From: Macrothele yani | Taxonomy: Eukaryota > Arthropoda > Arachnida > Araneae > Macrothelidae | Direction: 5' to 3' | NCBI GenBank assembly: GCA_039090855.1 | Contig: CM076997.1 | Span: 168,980,709-169,044,708 of the forward strand | Length of the DNA stretch: 64,000 bases | Shown: piece after piece, positions 1-9,304 of the stretch | How positions within the stretch are numbered: the stretch's first letter is position 1 | How the letters are laid out: each line of letters opens with the position of its first letter | Notes under the pieces: generated by a model | What the model was told of the DNA's origin: nothing | Databases searched by the model: none | Seen by the model: only the letters and a program-made list of their open reading frames with translations | Program-made: the position numbers and the translations under genes

Positions 1-378
1 GCCGGAGTATATTCTATACCAACAAAATATTATACAGAAATAGAAAGAAATGAAAGAAATAAAGTATACATAGGAAGTACAAAAAGAAGATTTAAGACCA
101 GATTAAAAGAACATATATCGAACTGGAATAAAAAAGAAAACAAAACATCATTAATAAATCATTGTATTGAAAATGAAGCTTATCCTGATTGGTATGATGC
201 AAAATTAATAACCTCACATAAAACTAAAAATCAAATATTAACCTCAGAAGCGGTAATGATTGAAAAAACTAAAGAAATAAATTGTAATAATAATGATCCA
301 ATGAATCTACCATACGCTTGGAAATATTTTATCGAAAAAGAAATTAACGATAAAAAATATAATAAAAGACCTTATTAA
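1..378 (+). CDS. GIY-YIG endonuclease domain of Penelope-like element, copy 1 (5' end outside window)
   Basis: The frame is open from base 1 and ends at TAA 376-378. It encodes the C-terminal nuclease domain of a Penelope-like element, which nicks DNA for target-primed integration. Visible motifs are GVY at the start, KVYIGSTKRR, the arginine-containing RFKTRLKEH helix and a downstream glutamate in SEAVMIEK, which are the GIY-YIG core residues. It is 125 residues here and matches the second copy at 3294-3671 almost perfectly. The reverse transcriptase part of this copy is off the left edge. Confidence 0.85.
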   Translation, partial: AGVYSIPTKYYTEIERNERNKVYIGSTKRRFKTRLKEHISNWNKKENKTSLINHCIENEAYPDWYDAKLITSHKTKNQILTSEAVMIEKTKEINCNNNDPMNLPYAWKYFIEKEINDKKYNKRPY

Positions 379-557
379 TTATTTTCAACAAACGAATGGC
401 AACACCAATTAATTTAGATTCGGAATTCATATCATCCAAGTATATCAAAACACGACTAAGAACGTGCATTAATACCAAAAATAGCATGCACAAGAGTACA
501 AATGCCGTGAAAAGTCGGACGCTACCAGTAGAATCGATGTAAGTGGCCGAAACACAA

Positions 558-638
558 CGTGTATGAGAAGATCATAATACCCACTGAAGATGATTCCAAA
601 AAGAAGGAATTGAAACTAGTTTGGGATATCGAGCCACG
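558..638 (+). ncRNA. Hammerhead-ribozyme-like motif in Penelope 3' region, copy 1
   Basis: The core CTGAAGA (584-590) is followed by stem II GATTCC/GGAATT (592-597 with 606-611), then GAAAC (612-616), a TA loop, GT (619-620) and T621 as the cleavage-site base. Stem I pairs CCCA (580-583) with TGGG (622-625), then an internal loop, GAT/ATC (570-572 with 628-630) and an outer CGTG/CACG. Penelope-like elements are known to carry such ribozymes. Odd points: one unpaired T591 before stem II and a GUU rather than GUC cleavage site. Activity cannot be judged from sequence. Confidence 0.5.
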
Positions 639-1277
639 GAAAATAAAACATGCAACCATCATCTATAATAAGAAATTATAAGATCGAAGTTCAACTTGGA
701 AGCTGATACCACAGGAAAGGAAAATCATGCCTTCTTCGATAACAAGATGGCTTATTACTGATTCAACGCATCATAATCAAAAGGTTCGAAAGTTCTTTTC
801 TATTGTATTAATTTCGTAAATCATGACTTAAAAAACTGGAATAATATTAATCATTTAATACATATTGTCTCTACGTATTGGAGGACTTTGACAACTTATG
901 ATGCATTTGACTGCACAAATAAAAACATTTTTTCATATAAATTTGTAATCTTCATAATAAAATTCTAAACTATTATAAAGAACATCAAAAAGAAAAAAAA
1001 AGGAATATTAGTGACAAGTTGAAATAAAAATTTTCTTATTATATGGATGTTTTTCCCGTGCTCGAATTTCTAGTAACGTGCGAAACAGTAGATGATATGG
1101 AAACTATTTTGTTGACATATAGTTAATAATTTCTGAAACCACGTAATGTTTTCGACAAATGTTGAATTAATATAATTTATGGAAACTGGAGATTTAAAAG
1201 GCTCATAATGTTGATTTTATTGGAGAGAATCTGAAATTCGCGGCTGAAATCATAATAATATATACGAACTAAACAAA

Positions 1278-1442
1278 ATGAATATCACGAACTTTAAAAA
1301 GAATAGAATCCAGTTGAGCAAAGAAGTCGAACATTTAAACTTTTTGACAACTTGTAAAAACAATGGAATTACACCTAAATTTTTACAAATTAGAAATAAA
1401 CCAATGAATTATAAAGATAAAAACCATTTTACAAACTTGTGA
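1278..1442 (+). pseudogene. N-terminal segment of Penelope protein, frameshifted from the RT frame
   Basis: An ATG at 1278 opens a 54-codon frame ending at TGA 1440-1442. It contains HLNFLTTCKNNGITPKFL, which resembles the conserved N-terminal segment (F-L-x2-C-x4-I-P-K-x-L) of Penelope-like proteins. The long RT frame takes over in the +1 frame just here (CEIKRLRASIREK from 1438), so a one-base indel near 1437-1441 probably separates the true start from the RT body. Confidence 0.6.
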
Positions 1443-1494
1443 AATTAAAAGATTAAGAGCCTCTATTAGAGAAAAACGAAAAGACATTGATAGA

Positions 1495-3240
1495 TTGAGT
1501 AAGAAAAACTACAGATTATATAATCAATGCATGCAAGAGAAAGATAAAGAAGAAATAAAAATAGCATTAATTAAAATATTTGCTATTATAGAAAGACAAC
1601 AATTTAAAGACAGAAGGAGACACTTTCATAAAATTGAAAACCTCATAAGAGAAAAGTATAATAACAAAGAAGAAAAAGAAAAACTACCAACATTAGAAGA
1701 CAAACCACTGTTCATTAACAAATCTAATAATGAATTGACATATCTACAAGTTAAAGCACTCAATAGAGGAGCGAGATATGCATATAAACAAGAAATTCCG
1801 AAAGCCGAGATAATAATCCCATATATAGAAGACGTCATCAAGAAACTACCAAATAAAAGACAAAACCCTACAAGATTTAAAATATTAAGAGCAATCAATA
1901 ACAAAGGAAAAGAAGAACAAATACCAGCTATAAAATATGAGAGACAAGAGCTAATGAACCTCAAGAACAACCCAGCAATTAAATGCGTAAGCGCTGATAA
2001 AGCCAAACAAATTATTATATTAGACAAAGATGATTATGATATAAAAATGAAAACGGCTATAGAAAAATTGGATATCGAAGAAACTACACTTGACCCAACA
2101 GATACAATTCTAAGAAAAATGGCTTATATAAAAAACCATGGACATTTACCTGATAATATTAAAAACAAAGCCATTCCGCCCGTTGGAGCGTCTATTCCAA
2201 GCATATTCAGCAAAATCAAAACGCATAAAAAAGAAGAACCATTAAGACCAATAGTAAATAAAACAACGTCTCCAACAATTCTCCTTGAAAAAGAACTATT
2301 TAAACATTTAAAACAGTATTACTTTCAACATATTTATACAATTAACAACTCCATTGAAGTGATTAAAAAAGTTAAAGAACTAAAAACAACCGATTTTCTG
2401 ATGATCAGTCTAGATATTGTTTCCCTATATCCAAATACACCTGTTTATGAAGCAATTCAATTGTTAGATCAGAAGTTAAAAGATGAAAAAATACCTGAAG
2501 CACAAAGAATTAGTATTATCCAGGCATTGAAACTAGTAGCTGATAATAACTACTTAACATATAATAAAAAAATATACCGACAAAAACAAGGTGCACCAAT
2601 GGGATCACCAATTTCGGGACTTCTTGCTGAAATAATATTACAAGACATAGAAAATAAACTTTTGGATTCATTCAATCAAAAACAACTAATACTATACGTA
2701 AGATACGTTGACGATATCCTTATCTTCTGGAAGCAATCTGAAAAAGAACTTGAAACATTTGTAAACAAATACAATAGTTTTTATCCTACAATACAAGTTA
2801 CTATGGAAAAAGAAGTTAAGAGACAACTAAACTATTTAGACATTTCTTTATTCAGGCGAAATAATATGATTGAATACGAAGTATATCGAAAACCAACTTA
2901 TACTCCAACGATAATTCCGATTGATTCAAATCATCCTTGGAAATATAAAAGAGCAGCACTTCAATTTTACATAAGAAGAGCATTAACCCATTCCTGTAAT
3001 AAACACAAAGAAAAGATTGAGATTAACTGGATAAAAAGAACTGCTATGAAATTTGGATACAAGAAAAAGATCATAGATGATATACTTGAAAATATAAAGA
3101 AATCTTTAAATGAAAATAAAAATAAACAAAAAAATGAAATAAAATTTGCTGGTAAAATTCCCTACATTCCTCCAATAACAGATATCTTAAAGAAGGAATG
3201 CATTAAAGAAAAAATGATATTGGCAGAAACCGTCATATAG
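1495..3240 (+). CDS. Reverse transcriptase of Penelope-like element
   Basis: This 581-residue stretch has no stop. The frame is actually open from 1408; the natural start is probably ATG 1278 in another frame. Reverse transcriptase motifs are visible in order: the SIFSKIKTHK region, SLDIVSLYPNTP, QGAPMGSPISG, the catalytic RYVDDIL box (about residues 403-409), NYLDISLFR and YRKPTYTPT. These are typical of Penelope-like enzymes, which are related to telomerase reverse transcriptase. The protein is lysine- and isoleucine-rich, reflecting AT bias. The stop at 3238-3240 falls in the linker before the GIY-YIG domain, which continues in another frame, so a frameshift near 3222 splits one ancestral protein. 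All catalytic residues look intact. Confidence 0.9.
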   Translation: MSKKNYRLYNQCMQEKDKEEIKIALIKIFAIIERQQFKDRRRHFHKIENLIREKYNNKEEKEKLPTLEDKPLFINKSNNELTYLQVKALNRGARYAYKQEIPKAEIIIPYIEDVIKKLPNKRQNPTRFKILRAINNKGKEEQIPAIKYERQELMNLKNNPAIKCVSADKAKQIIILDKDDYDIKMKTAIEKLDIEETTLDPTDTILRKMAYIKNHGHLPDNIKNKAIPPVGASIPSIFSKIKTHKKEEPLRPIVNKTTSPTILLEKELFKHLKQYYFQHIYTINNSIEVIKKVKELKTTDFLMISLDIVSLYPNTPVYEAIQLLDQKLKDEKIPEAQRISIIQALKLVADNNYLTYNKKIYRQKQGAPMGSPISGLLAEIILQDIENKLLDSFNQKQLILYVRYVDDILIFWKQSEKELETFVNKYNSFYPTIQVTMEKEVKRQLNYLDISLFRRNNMIEYEVYRKPTYTPTIIPIDSNHPWKYKRAALQFYIRRALTHSCNKHKEKIEINWIKRTAMKFGYKKKIIDDILENIKKSLNENKNKQKNEIKFAGKIPYIPPITDILKKECIKEKMILAETVI

Positions 3241-3281
3241 ATAACGAAACTATATTAACTAATGGAAATGAAAGAAGATCA

Positions 3282-3671
3282 ATGCTTGATAAAGCCGGAG
3301 TATATTCTATACCAACAAAATATTATACAGAAATAGAAAGAAATGAAAGAAATAAAGTATACATAGGAAGTACAAAAAGAAGATTTAAGACCAGATTAAA
3401 AGAACATATATCGAACTGGAATAAAAAAGAAAACAAAACATCATTAATAAATCATTGTATTGAAAATGAAGCTTATCCTGATTGGTATGATGCAAAATTA
3501 ATAACCTCACATAAAACTAAAAATCAAATATTAACCTCAGAAGCAGTAATGATTGAAAAAACTAAAGAAATAAATTGTAATAATAATGATCCAATGAATC
3601 TACCATACGCTTGGAAATATTTTATCGAAAAAGAAATTAACGATAAAAAATATAATAAAAGACCTTATTAA
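3282..3671 (+). CDS. GIY-YIG endonuclease domain of Penelope-like element, copy 2
   Basis: The frame is open from about 3221, with an internal ATG at 3282. The linker then leads to AGVYSIP, KVYIGSTKRR, RLKEH and SEAVMIEK, the GIY-YIG nuclease core, ending at TAA 3669-3671. In intact family members this domain is fused to the C terminus of the reverse transcriptase; here it is offset by a frameshift. It matches bases 1-378 apart from a few substitutions, which makes the two copies a recent tandem pair. Confidence 0.85.
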   Translation: MLDKAGVYSIPTKYYTEIERNERNKVYIGSTKRRFKTRLKEHISNWNKKENKTSLINHCIENEAYPDWYDAKLITSHKTKNQILTSEAVMIEKTKEINCNNNDPMNLPYAWKYFIEKEINDKKYNKRPY

Positions 3672-3850
3672 TTATTTTCAACAAACGAATGGCAACACCA
3701 ATTAATTTAGATTCGGAATTCATATCATCCAAGTATATCAAAACACGACTAAGAACGTGCATTAATACCAAAAATAGCATGCGCAAGAGTACAACTGCCG
3801 TGAAAAGTCGGACGCTACCAGTAGAATCGATGTAAGTGGCCGAAACACAA

Positions 3851-3931
3851 CGTGTATGAGAAGATCATAATACCCACTGAAGATGATTCCAAAAAGAAGG
3901 AATTGAAACTAGTTTGGGATATCGAGCCACG
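3851..3931 (+). ncRNA. Hammerhead-ribozyme-like motif in Penelope 3' region, copy 2
   Basis: Exact counterpart of 558-638, offset by 3293 bases. Core CTGAAGA, stem II GATTCC/GGAATT, GAAAC, loop TA, GTT and stem I CCCA/TGGG are all conserved. It lies about 180 bp downstream of the GIY-YIG stop, and 205 bp before the hAT-like insertion. Confidence 0.5.
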
Positions 3932-4242
3932 GAAAATAAAACATGCAACCATCATCTATAATAAGAAATTATAAGATCGAAGTTCAACTTGGAAGCTGAT
4001 ACCACAGGAAAGGAAAATCATGCCTTCTTCGATAACAAGATGGCTTATTACTGATTCAACGCATCATAATCAAAAGGTTCGAAAGTTCTTTTCTATTGTA
4101 TTAATTTCGTAAATCATGACTTAAAAAACTGGAATACAGGGATCATAGCATACTTCTGGAAAATTTTAGGTAGGAATTTTAGGAATTTTAGGAATTTTTA
4201 GAAAAATTTTAGGAAAATTTTAGGAGTGTATTTCAATAAAAA

Positions 4243-4268
4243 CTAGATGTATATTTGTATACATCTAG
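4243..4268. repeat. Perfect hairpin near transposon left end
   Basis: CTAGATGTATA (4243-4253) and its exact reverse complement (4258-4268) flank a TTTG loop. The same hairpin is conserved in the second copy of the family at 17784-17809. It may act in transposase binding or transcript ending; no direct evidence. Confidence 0.8.
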
Positions 4269-4296
4269 TAAAACAACTTTGTATACATTGTAAAGA

Positions 4297-4872
4297 GTTT
4301 GCTTCACACCCTTCAACCATATATACTGATAGACTGCGCATGACATCAAAATTTCTGGCTCCAACATAAAATCACATGACAACAGTCAAAAAGATGGGTT
4401 ACACCTGCTGTGCTTATGGTTGCTCTGAGCGATATAGTAAAGAAAGTTCTATGATTTTTCATGGGTAAGAAACGAATTAAATACCTAAGTCAATAAAGTT
4501 CAATTACTTAACCAGAAACTTGCAGCTATTGATATAAAAATATAGTAACTTAAGAAAAAAATGGAATGCATGTTCCAAATTCTTCGCAAATGTTCATCAC
4601 ATTATAAATCACAAAATGTAAACAACCCGATCATTCATGTATATAGCTCATAAGTAAACTTACCTGAAGAGTTTTCATTATATATGAGGCGCATTCACAT
4701 AATACACCGAAAACACTGAAGTTCTGCAGCGTAAATTAGTAATCATAACAGCATTTTTACACGAAATTTGGAGTCTGATGATGACGTGCCCAATGTTTGA
4801 GCCATGGCGGCTTTGATGCAGCTATTGCCAATGTGCAGTCCATTAGTATATATGGTCGAAGTTAACACCCAA
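4297..4872. repeat. Imperfect inverted repeat flanking the THAP-like exon
   Basis: The arm 4297-4390 (CATATATACTGATAGACTGC and onward) is matched in inverted orientation by 4771-4872, which has CAGTCCATTAGTATATATGG. Similarity runs through several blocks including GGCTC(C)AACAT and the stretch near GATGACG. Each arm has a TATA-like TATATA. The left arm lies directly upstream of the THAP-like ATG, so the pair may be duplicated promoter sequence of the captured gene. Confidence 0.55.
4394..4464 (+). CDS. THAP-domain first coding exon carried inside hAT-like element, copy 1
   Basis: ATG at 4394 opens MGYTCCAYGCSERYSKESSM and ends ...IFHG at a canonical splice donor, GG|GTAAGA (4465-4470); the reading frame meets TAA only by running into the intron. 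The CC-A-x-x-C spacing, the polar basic stretch and the ending at the phenylalanine-histidine match the first exon of THAP zinc-finger (C2CH) genes, which bind DNA. The rest of the domain (later Cys, His and AVPTIF-like end) is not visible downstream, so it is a partial gene. It is on the strand opposite to the transposase, with TATA-like sequence about 70 bp upstream. The same exon is kept in the second family member at 17935-18005. Probably captured from a host gene. Confidence 0.65.
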
Positions 4873-5137
4873 ATTTTTTGCATAACGTCTAATGTCTAAA
4901 GTTTAAGTATGATTTACTTCTAATGTTCAGTTCTTATCTTTTCACGTGTTATTATCATATTCAAGTATATTTACCACATTCAAGTTTCACTTTGAACATT
5001 AATATGCTGTTGAACCAGAAGCAATTCACGATTTTCACAGTAAAGTTTTCAGGTTTCACATTAAATTATAATATCCTAAAAAGGTAATTGAAAACCAAGA
5101 ACTATGTACAATTGTTCACTGAATTACTTTTTTCATA

Positions 5138-7574
5138 TTATTGTTTTAACCTTTTCCTGATTAGCCTATCTTTTTCTGCTTCTACCACAACTAATTTACT
5201 TTCAGTTTTCTTTATTTCAGCTGAACCTTGTATGATCAAGTTAGAGGCAACTGCTATTTCAACAGTATTTTGTTTTTCTACAGCTTTTCTCATTCTTTCT
5301 GTTCCCTCTTGAATTATTGCTAGGGAGGCTTCTTTATCGTTTTTAAGTCTATTTATTTCTGCATCATTTTCTTTTATTTTGTCATCAAATTCAGCTTTTC
5401 TTTTTTTCTCTAGCTGCTTTTCCTTATTTTCCCTCTCTTTCTGCTTCCTTTCTTTTACCTTTTTTGATTCTTCTTCCTTCAGCTTATCAACATACTCTTT
5501 ATAAAATTTATGTGAATCACAAACACTATTTAACAAATTTCTTGTTATGGGAACTTTACTTACACATCCATAGTGTTTAATGGCCCCTTTAACTATTCTT
5601 AATGATGTTATAGTTGAGTCTTTTAAGTTAGCCTTGTCCTTCCTTAACAGAGCAGTGTTAACCGGAAATCCCCTTTCTGCATCAGCATTACCATGAGGTA
5701 AAACTAAAATTGACTTTATGAGTTTAGCAAGATTTGAGTATTTTTCTTTTCCGCTAGAGTCTTTAATACTAAATATATTACGCCAGTAATGATCAATCCG
5801 CACTGGAATATGCCCTTCCTCTGAAAATTTCACTAGTTCATCTAGAGTTGGCTTATCGCAATTTAAAAGTTTCCACTCTTCTCTTACTCTATCAATTTGT
5901 TCCTCAGAAAGATGCAAAACCCTTGAAATTCTGGTTATTTCCGAAAGTCCTTCAGTGACTGAAAGTTGAGTTGACTCTTTCTTTGGTTCTTTTACCTTTA
6001 AAACTTCTATGTCTCTTAGCTTTTGATTGCAGAATGGCAAATTTGACTTTAAATATTTTGTGGTTGCAATTAGTGATGATCTTACATCTAAGAGAAATAA
6101 TTTCTGCCTGGTCTCCTGAACATTCCTGAGGAGATTTTTTGTCTTCATACCAACTTCTAACTCCCCTAGTTTTTTCCATGAATTTTTGTTTTCAAAATCT
6201 ACATTCTTTAGGTCTTCTCCAAATTTCCCTGCTATAACATCATCTTGGATAAACTGAGCCATAACATTCCTCATTAAAGTATTTAAATCAGAATATAACT
6301 GGTGTATTTTTGGTTCTTCACTCTGATAACATAATGAAAACTTTTCAAAATTTTGGTGTGAAAATGAAATTAATGCTAAATAGCAAGGAGTAAGCTCATT
6401 TTTCAAGAAACAGTGAATTCTTTTATACCTTGCCGAATTGCGCAGTTGTTTTTCAAATATTTTTTGAGATGGCAAGAAGTTTAAAAAATATTCTGTAATA
6501 TTTAGCCATTGATCCAAGAGCCTCTGGGCTACAGAACCAATGGTTAACCATCTGTTGCTGACATGACGCAAAAGAAATTTGGCAGTGACCAATGTTATAT
6601 CCTCGACAGATTTATAATCCTCTCGTCTTGCAGCACTACTCTTTAAAAAGTAATGCATATCAGTAGCAAATTCGTCAAAATCTATATTTAAGCTTGTCAA
6701 AAAAATTTTAAATGCATTACTAACAACATGCAGGTTGCAAAAACCTAGTTCCAAAGATTTCTGGCCTGTTTCTTGTTTTACAACTTCATTGAATTTGCGT
6801 AAAAAGCACTTATTTACATTTGGGCTGTCCATGGATACACAAATAATTCTGTTCAACGAAATATTGAAGGATGATAACACATCAAGAATTTCTTTTAGCA
6901 AAATATCTGCTGTTGCATGACCCAGAAAAACGCTTGTTAGGTATCGGCAAGAAACTGAATTTATTTCTGAAGACCAGTACCTGAGATACACATCCAACTG
7001 CCGTTTCACTTGTGTATTTGTAGTTTCATCAAATGCTATAGTAACCTTTCCTGGGCTACTAGATGCAATGTCTTTTTTCAAATCCTCTTCAAAATATTTT
7101 GACAATCCATGTGATATCACATAAGCAACTTTTTTTTCTTTAAGTTGCATTTTGGCTGCAATAGCAGAATCAGGAAACATTTCTTTGAAAAGTTCAACTG
7201 TTTCAGTGCATGAAACAAAAAACATATTGTCCTTAGCAACTTTCATGGCCCATAATGCTTCGGCTTTAGCCAACTGTAAATCATGACTCAGTACTTCACT
7301 AATATTTGTTTTGGGCTGAAGATCCCGTCCTCCAAAGGCTTTCAGGATGGACTTATTTTGAAATTTACTTTGAAATTTCTGCAAATGTTTTTTTCCTTTA
7401 TGATGCGCTTTTACTTGTGAAAAGCCACTATTAGAAATGTTGAAAATTTCTGAACACAATATACACTTAGCAGAAAATATTGTTTCAGTTGCAGAACACC
7501 ATTCTTTCAACTTCACTCCGTCCAATTCTTTGGCGAGCCACGCATCTTGAAATTTCTGTTTTGGATTTAGGCAT
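5138..7574 (-). CDS. hAT-like transposase with BED-type zinc finger (5'-frameshifted)
   Basis: A 795-residue frame is open from 7525 to TAA near 5138. It starts without ATG; the natural start is probably ATG at 7574, whose MPKSK lies one frame off through a one-base indel near 7557. In order: BED-type finger C21-x2-C24...H41/H42...H47, a catalytic-core AFDETTN near residue 165, the long helical insertion, and a hAT C-terminal dimerisation-like block LVLPHGNADAERGF followed by LRKDKANLKDSTI. The last ~100 residues are a Lys/Glu-rich coiled coil, unusual for hAT enzymes. It would cut and paste the element using the CAGGGATC ends. Apart from the frameshift the gene looks nearly intact, with much longer open frame than any other transposase here. 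Confidence 0.8.
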
Positions 7575-8780
7575 CTTAAACACTTGTATTACTAACCAGA
7601 AAATGAAAGGGAAGTACAAAAACACGTTCCAATATTGCAAAACCAGACAACTTCCCGAAATTTGGCTGCGAGGATGTCAGAAGATATGAAAAAAAAAAAA
7701 AAAAAAAAAAGCAGGTCACCACTAGAGAACTGAACCTGCACACAGCACAGAGAACACCATAAAAGACGTAAAACCAGAAACTATCATACGCATCTCACGC
7801 AAGTTCAGTCAAAGCGAGTCGGAGCCGAGATATATTGCGCATCGAAGGTCGCTGTCGCCGACGCATGATCGAAGGTCAATGATCACGTGCTCTACTGCCT
7901 GCCAAGATAATACTCAGCTACCATCCCATCGTCATTACCGGAGGTTACGGAAGGAGAACACATGTTTCCTCTTTGCTTCCACCCACCTGCGGTTTACAAT
8001 AACAAAACATCAGCAGAAAGAGGAGGTTCCACAAGGCATGTACAAAAATAAAGTACGATCTTCTGCGTGCCACAGAGTTCGTCTGCAAAGCGCAAATCAG
8101 GGGTGAAAATGACCCCTCCCCTTTTCCCTTAGATCTCTTGTTACTCTCGAAAACTTTTCGAAGGCAAAAAATGGAACGCCCGCCCCGAAGCAAGTGCATC
8201 TCGATGGCGTCATTTTTCCCTCCCTTCAGCAGCACAGCATATAGGCTGTGTTTCTACAATAACAGGTCTTTTTACCTTACCGTAATGGTAAATTTATTGG
8301 CGTTAATAACGGTTGTGTTTTTAATAAAAATAAGCTTACGAAAATTTTAGGATGAATAGCAAATTTTAGGTCTAATTTTAGGAATTTAAGGAGGGTCACA
8401 AAATATTAGGAATTTTAGGAATTTTAGGAGGAATGCGATCCCTGGGAATAATATTAATCATTTAATACATATTGTCTCTACGTATTGGAGGACTTTGACA
8501 ACTTATGATGCATTTGACTGCACAAATAAAAACATTTTTTCATATAAATTTGTAATCTTCATAATAAAATTCTAAACTATTATAAAGAACATCAAAAAGA
8601 AAAAAAGGAATATTAGTGACAAGTTGAAATAAAAATTTTCTTATTATATGGATGTTTTTCCCGTGCTCGAATTTCTAGTAACGTGCGAAACAGTAGATGA
8701 TATGAAAACTATTTTGTTGACATATAGTTAATAATTTCTGAAACCACGTAATGTTTTCGACAAATGTTGAATTAATATAA

Positions 8781-9304
8781 TTGGTGTTTACTGCTGAGGA
8801 ATCCATTTGGCACATACTTTTTAACACTTGAATCTATTAATATCCTGTCAAATCAACTGTTACCCCAGCTCAGGTGATTTACAATCTCCATGAGAGTAAT
8901 GGAATAGTTTGTGCAAATCAACTCACTAAGCCATCTTCAGTTTTCATCTTGAGGTCAATGGCCTACCAGTATGAAGTTCATCTTCAGTGTTTGTTTCCCA
9001 TTCCACCCATCTTTGAACATTACTAACATCAATTATCTCTATTTTGTACATGTAGATGACATTAATTTAAAGGATGGGTCAGACAGTGCTCTCCAGAACA
9101 TTTTCAAGGATTTAAGTCTTGAGTTCAGAAATGGAGGATATCATTTTGAACAGTAATTCTGCATAGAGGAACATTTGGTGCACTTACACATCTACTTTCA
9201 GACCTCTAACTATAAAAAAAAAAAGTTATTACCTAACAGGCATTACTTCTGTAACACCCTTCATGCTACTACTTTTAACTGAAAGGTGTTAGCATGTAGT
9301 CAAA
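8781..9304. other. No gene recognised
   Basis: Unassigned AT-rich sequence beyond the Penelope end. Short open frames only, with no recognisable domain and no repeat shared with the rest of the window. Confidence 0.5.

Larger units (their letters stand above)
1..1171 (+). mobile_element. Penelope-like element, 3' part of copy 1 (terminal-repeat-like)
   Basis: Positions 1-840 are nearly identical to 3294-4133, and 840-1171 to 8450-8780, so this segment is the 3' part of one Penelope-like retroelement abutting the 5' end of a second, downstream copy. The segment holds the GIY-YIG endonuclease frame and the 3' untranslated region. Such head-to-tail partial tandems (pLTR arrangement) are known for this retroelement class. 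The copy starts outside the window. The few differences (for example at 185, 485 and 497) suggest a recent origin. Confidence 0.85.
4137..8444. mobile_element. hAT-like DNA transposon, copy 1 (6-bp target duplication)
   Basis: Starts CAGGGATC (4137) and ends GATCCCTG (8444), flanked by perfect GGAATA duplications at 4131-4136 and 8445-8450. The empty site is visible in Penelope copy 1 near 833-842. Both ends carry clustered subterminal TTTTAGGAA-type repeats (4162-4226 and 8339-8430), likely transposase binding sites. Inside lie a transposase gene on the minus strand (5138-7574), a THAP-like first exon on the plus strand (4394-4464), a perfect hairpin and an inverted repeat. Between 7689 and 8282 I see only an A-run (7688-7709) and unassigned sequence. 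Classical hAT elements make 8-bp duplications; 6 bp points to a divergent subgroup. Confidence 0.9.
1172..8780 (+). mobile_element. Penelope-like element, copy 2, split by a hAT-like insertion
   Basis: The copy runs from the junction with copy 1 through reverse transcriptase, GIY-YIG and the 3' region. It is interrupted at 4136/4137 by a 4308-bp DNA transposon and resumes at 8451. The resumed sequence matches 845-1171 and stops at 8780, the same point at which copy 1 gives way to copy 2. Without the insertion the element is about 3.3 kb, a usual size for the class. It carries two frameshifts, near 1437 and near 3222, so it is probably not autonomous now. Confidence 0.85.

Noticed and set aside
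1626..2027. 133-codon hydrophobic minus-strand frame opposite the Penelope RT
   Set aside because: Shadow of the AT-rich RT coding strand; no independent features.
7688..7709. A-run as a retrotransposed poly-A tail
   Set aside because: It lies inside the DNA transposon upstream of the transposase start with no retrocopy attached.
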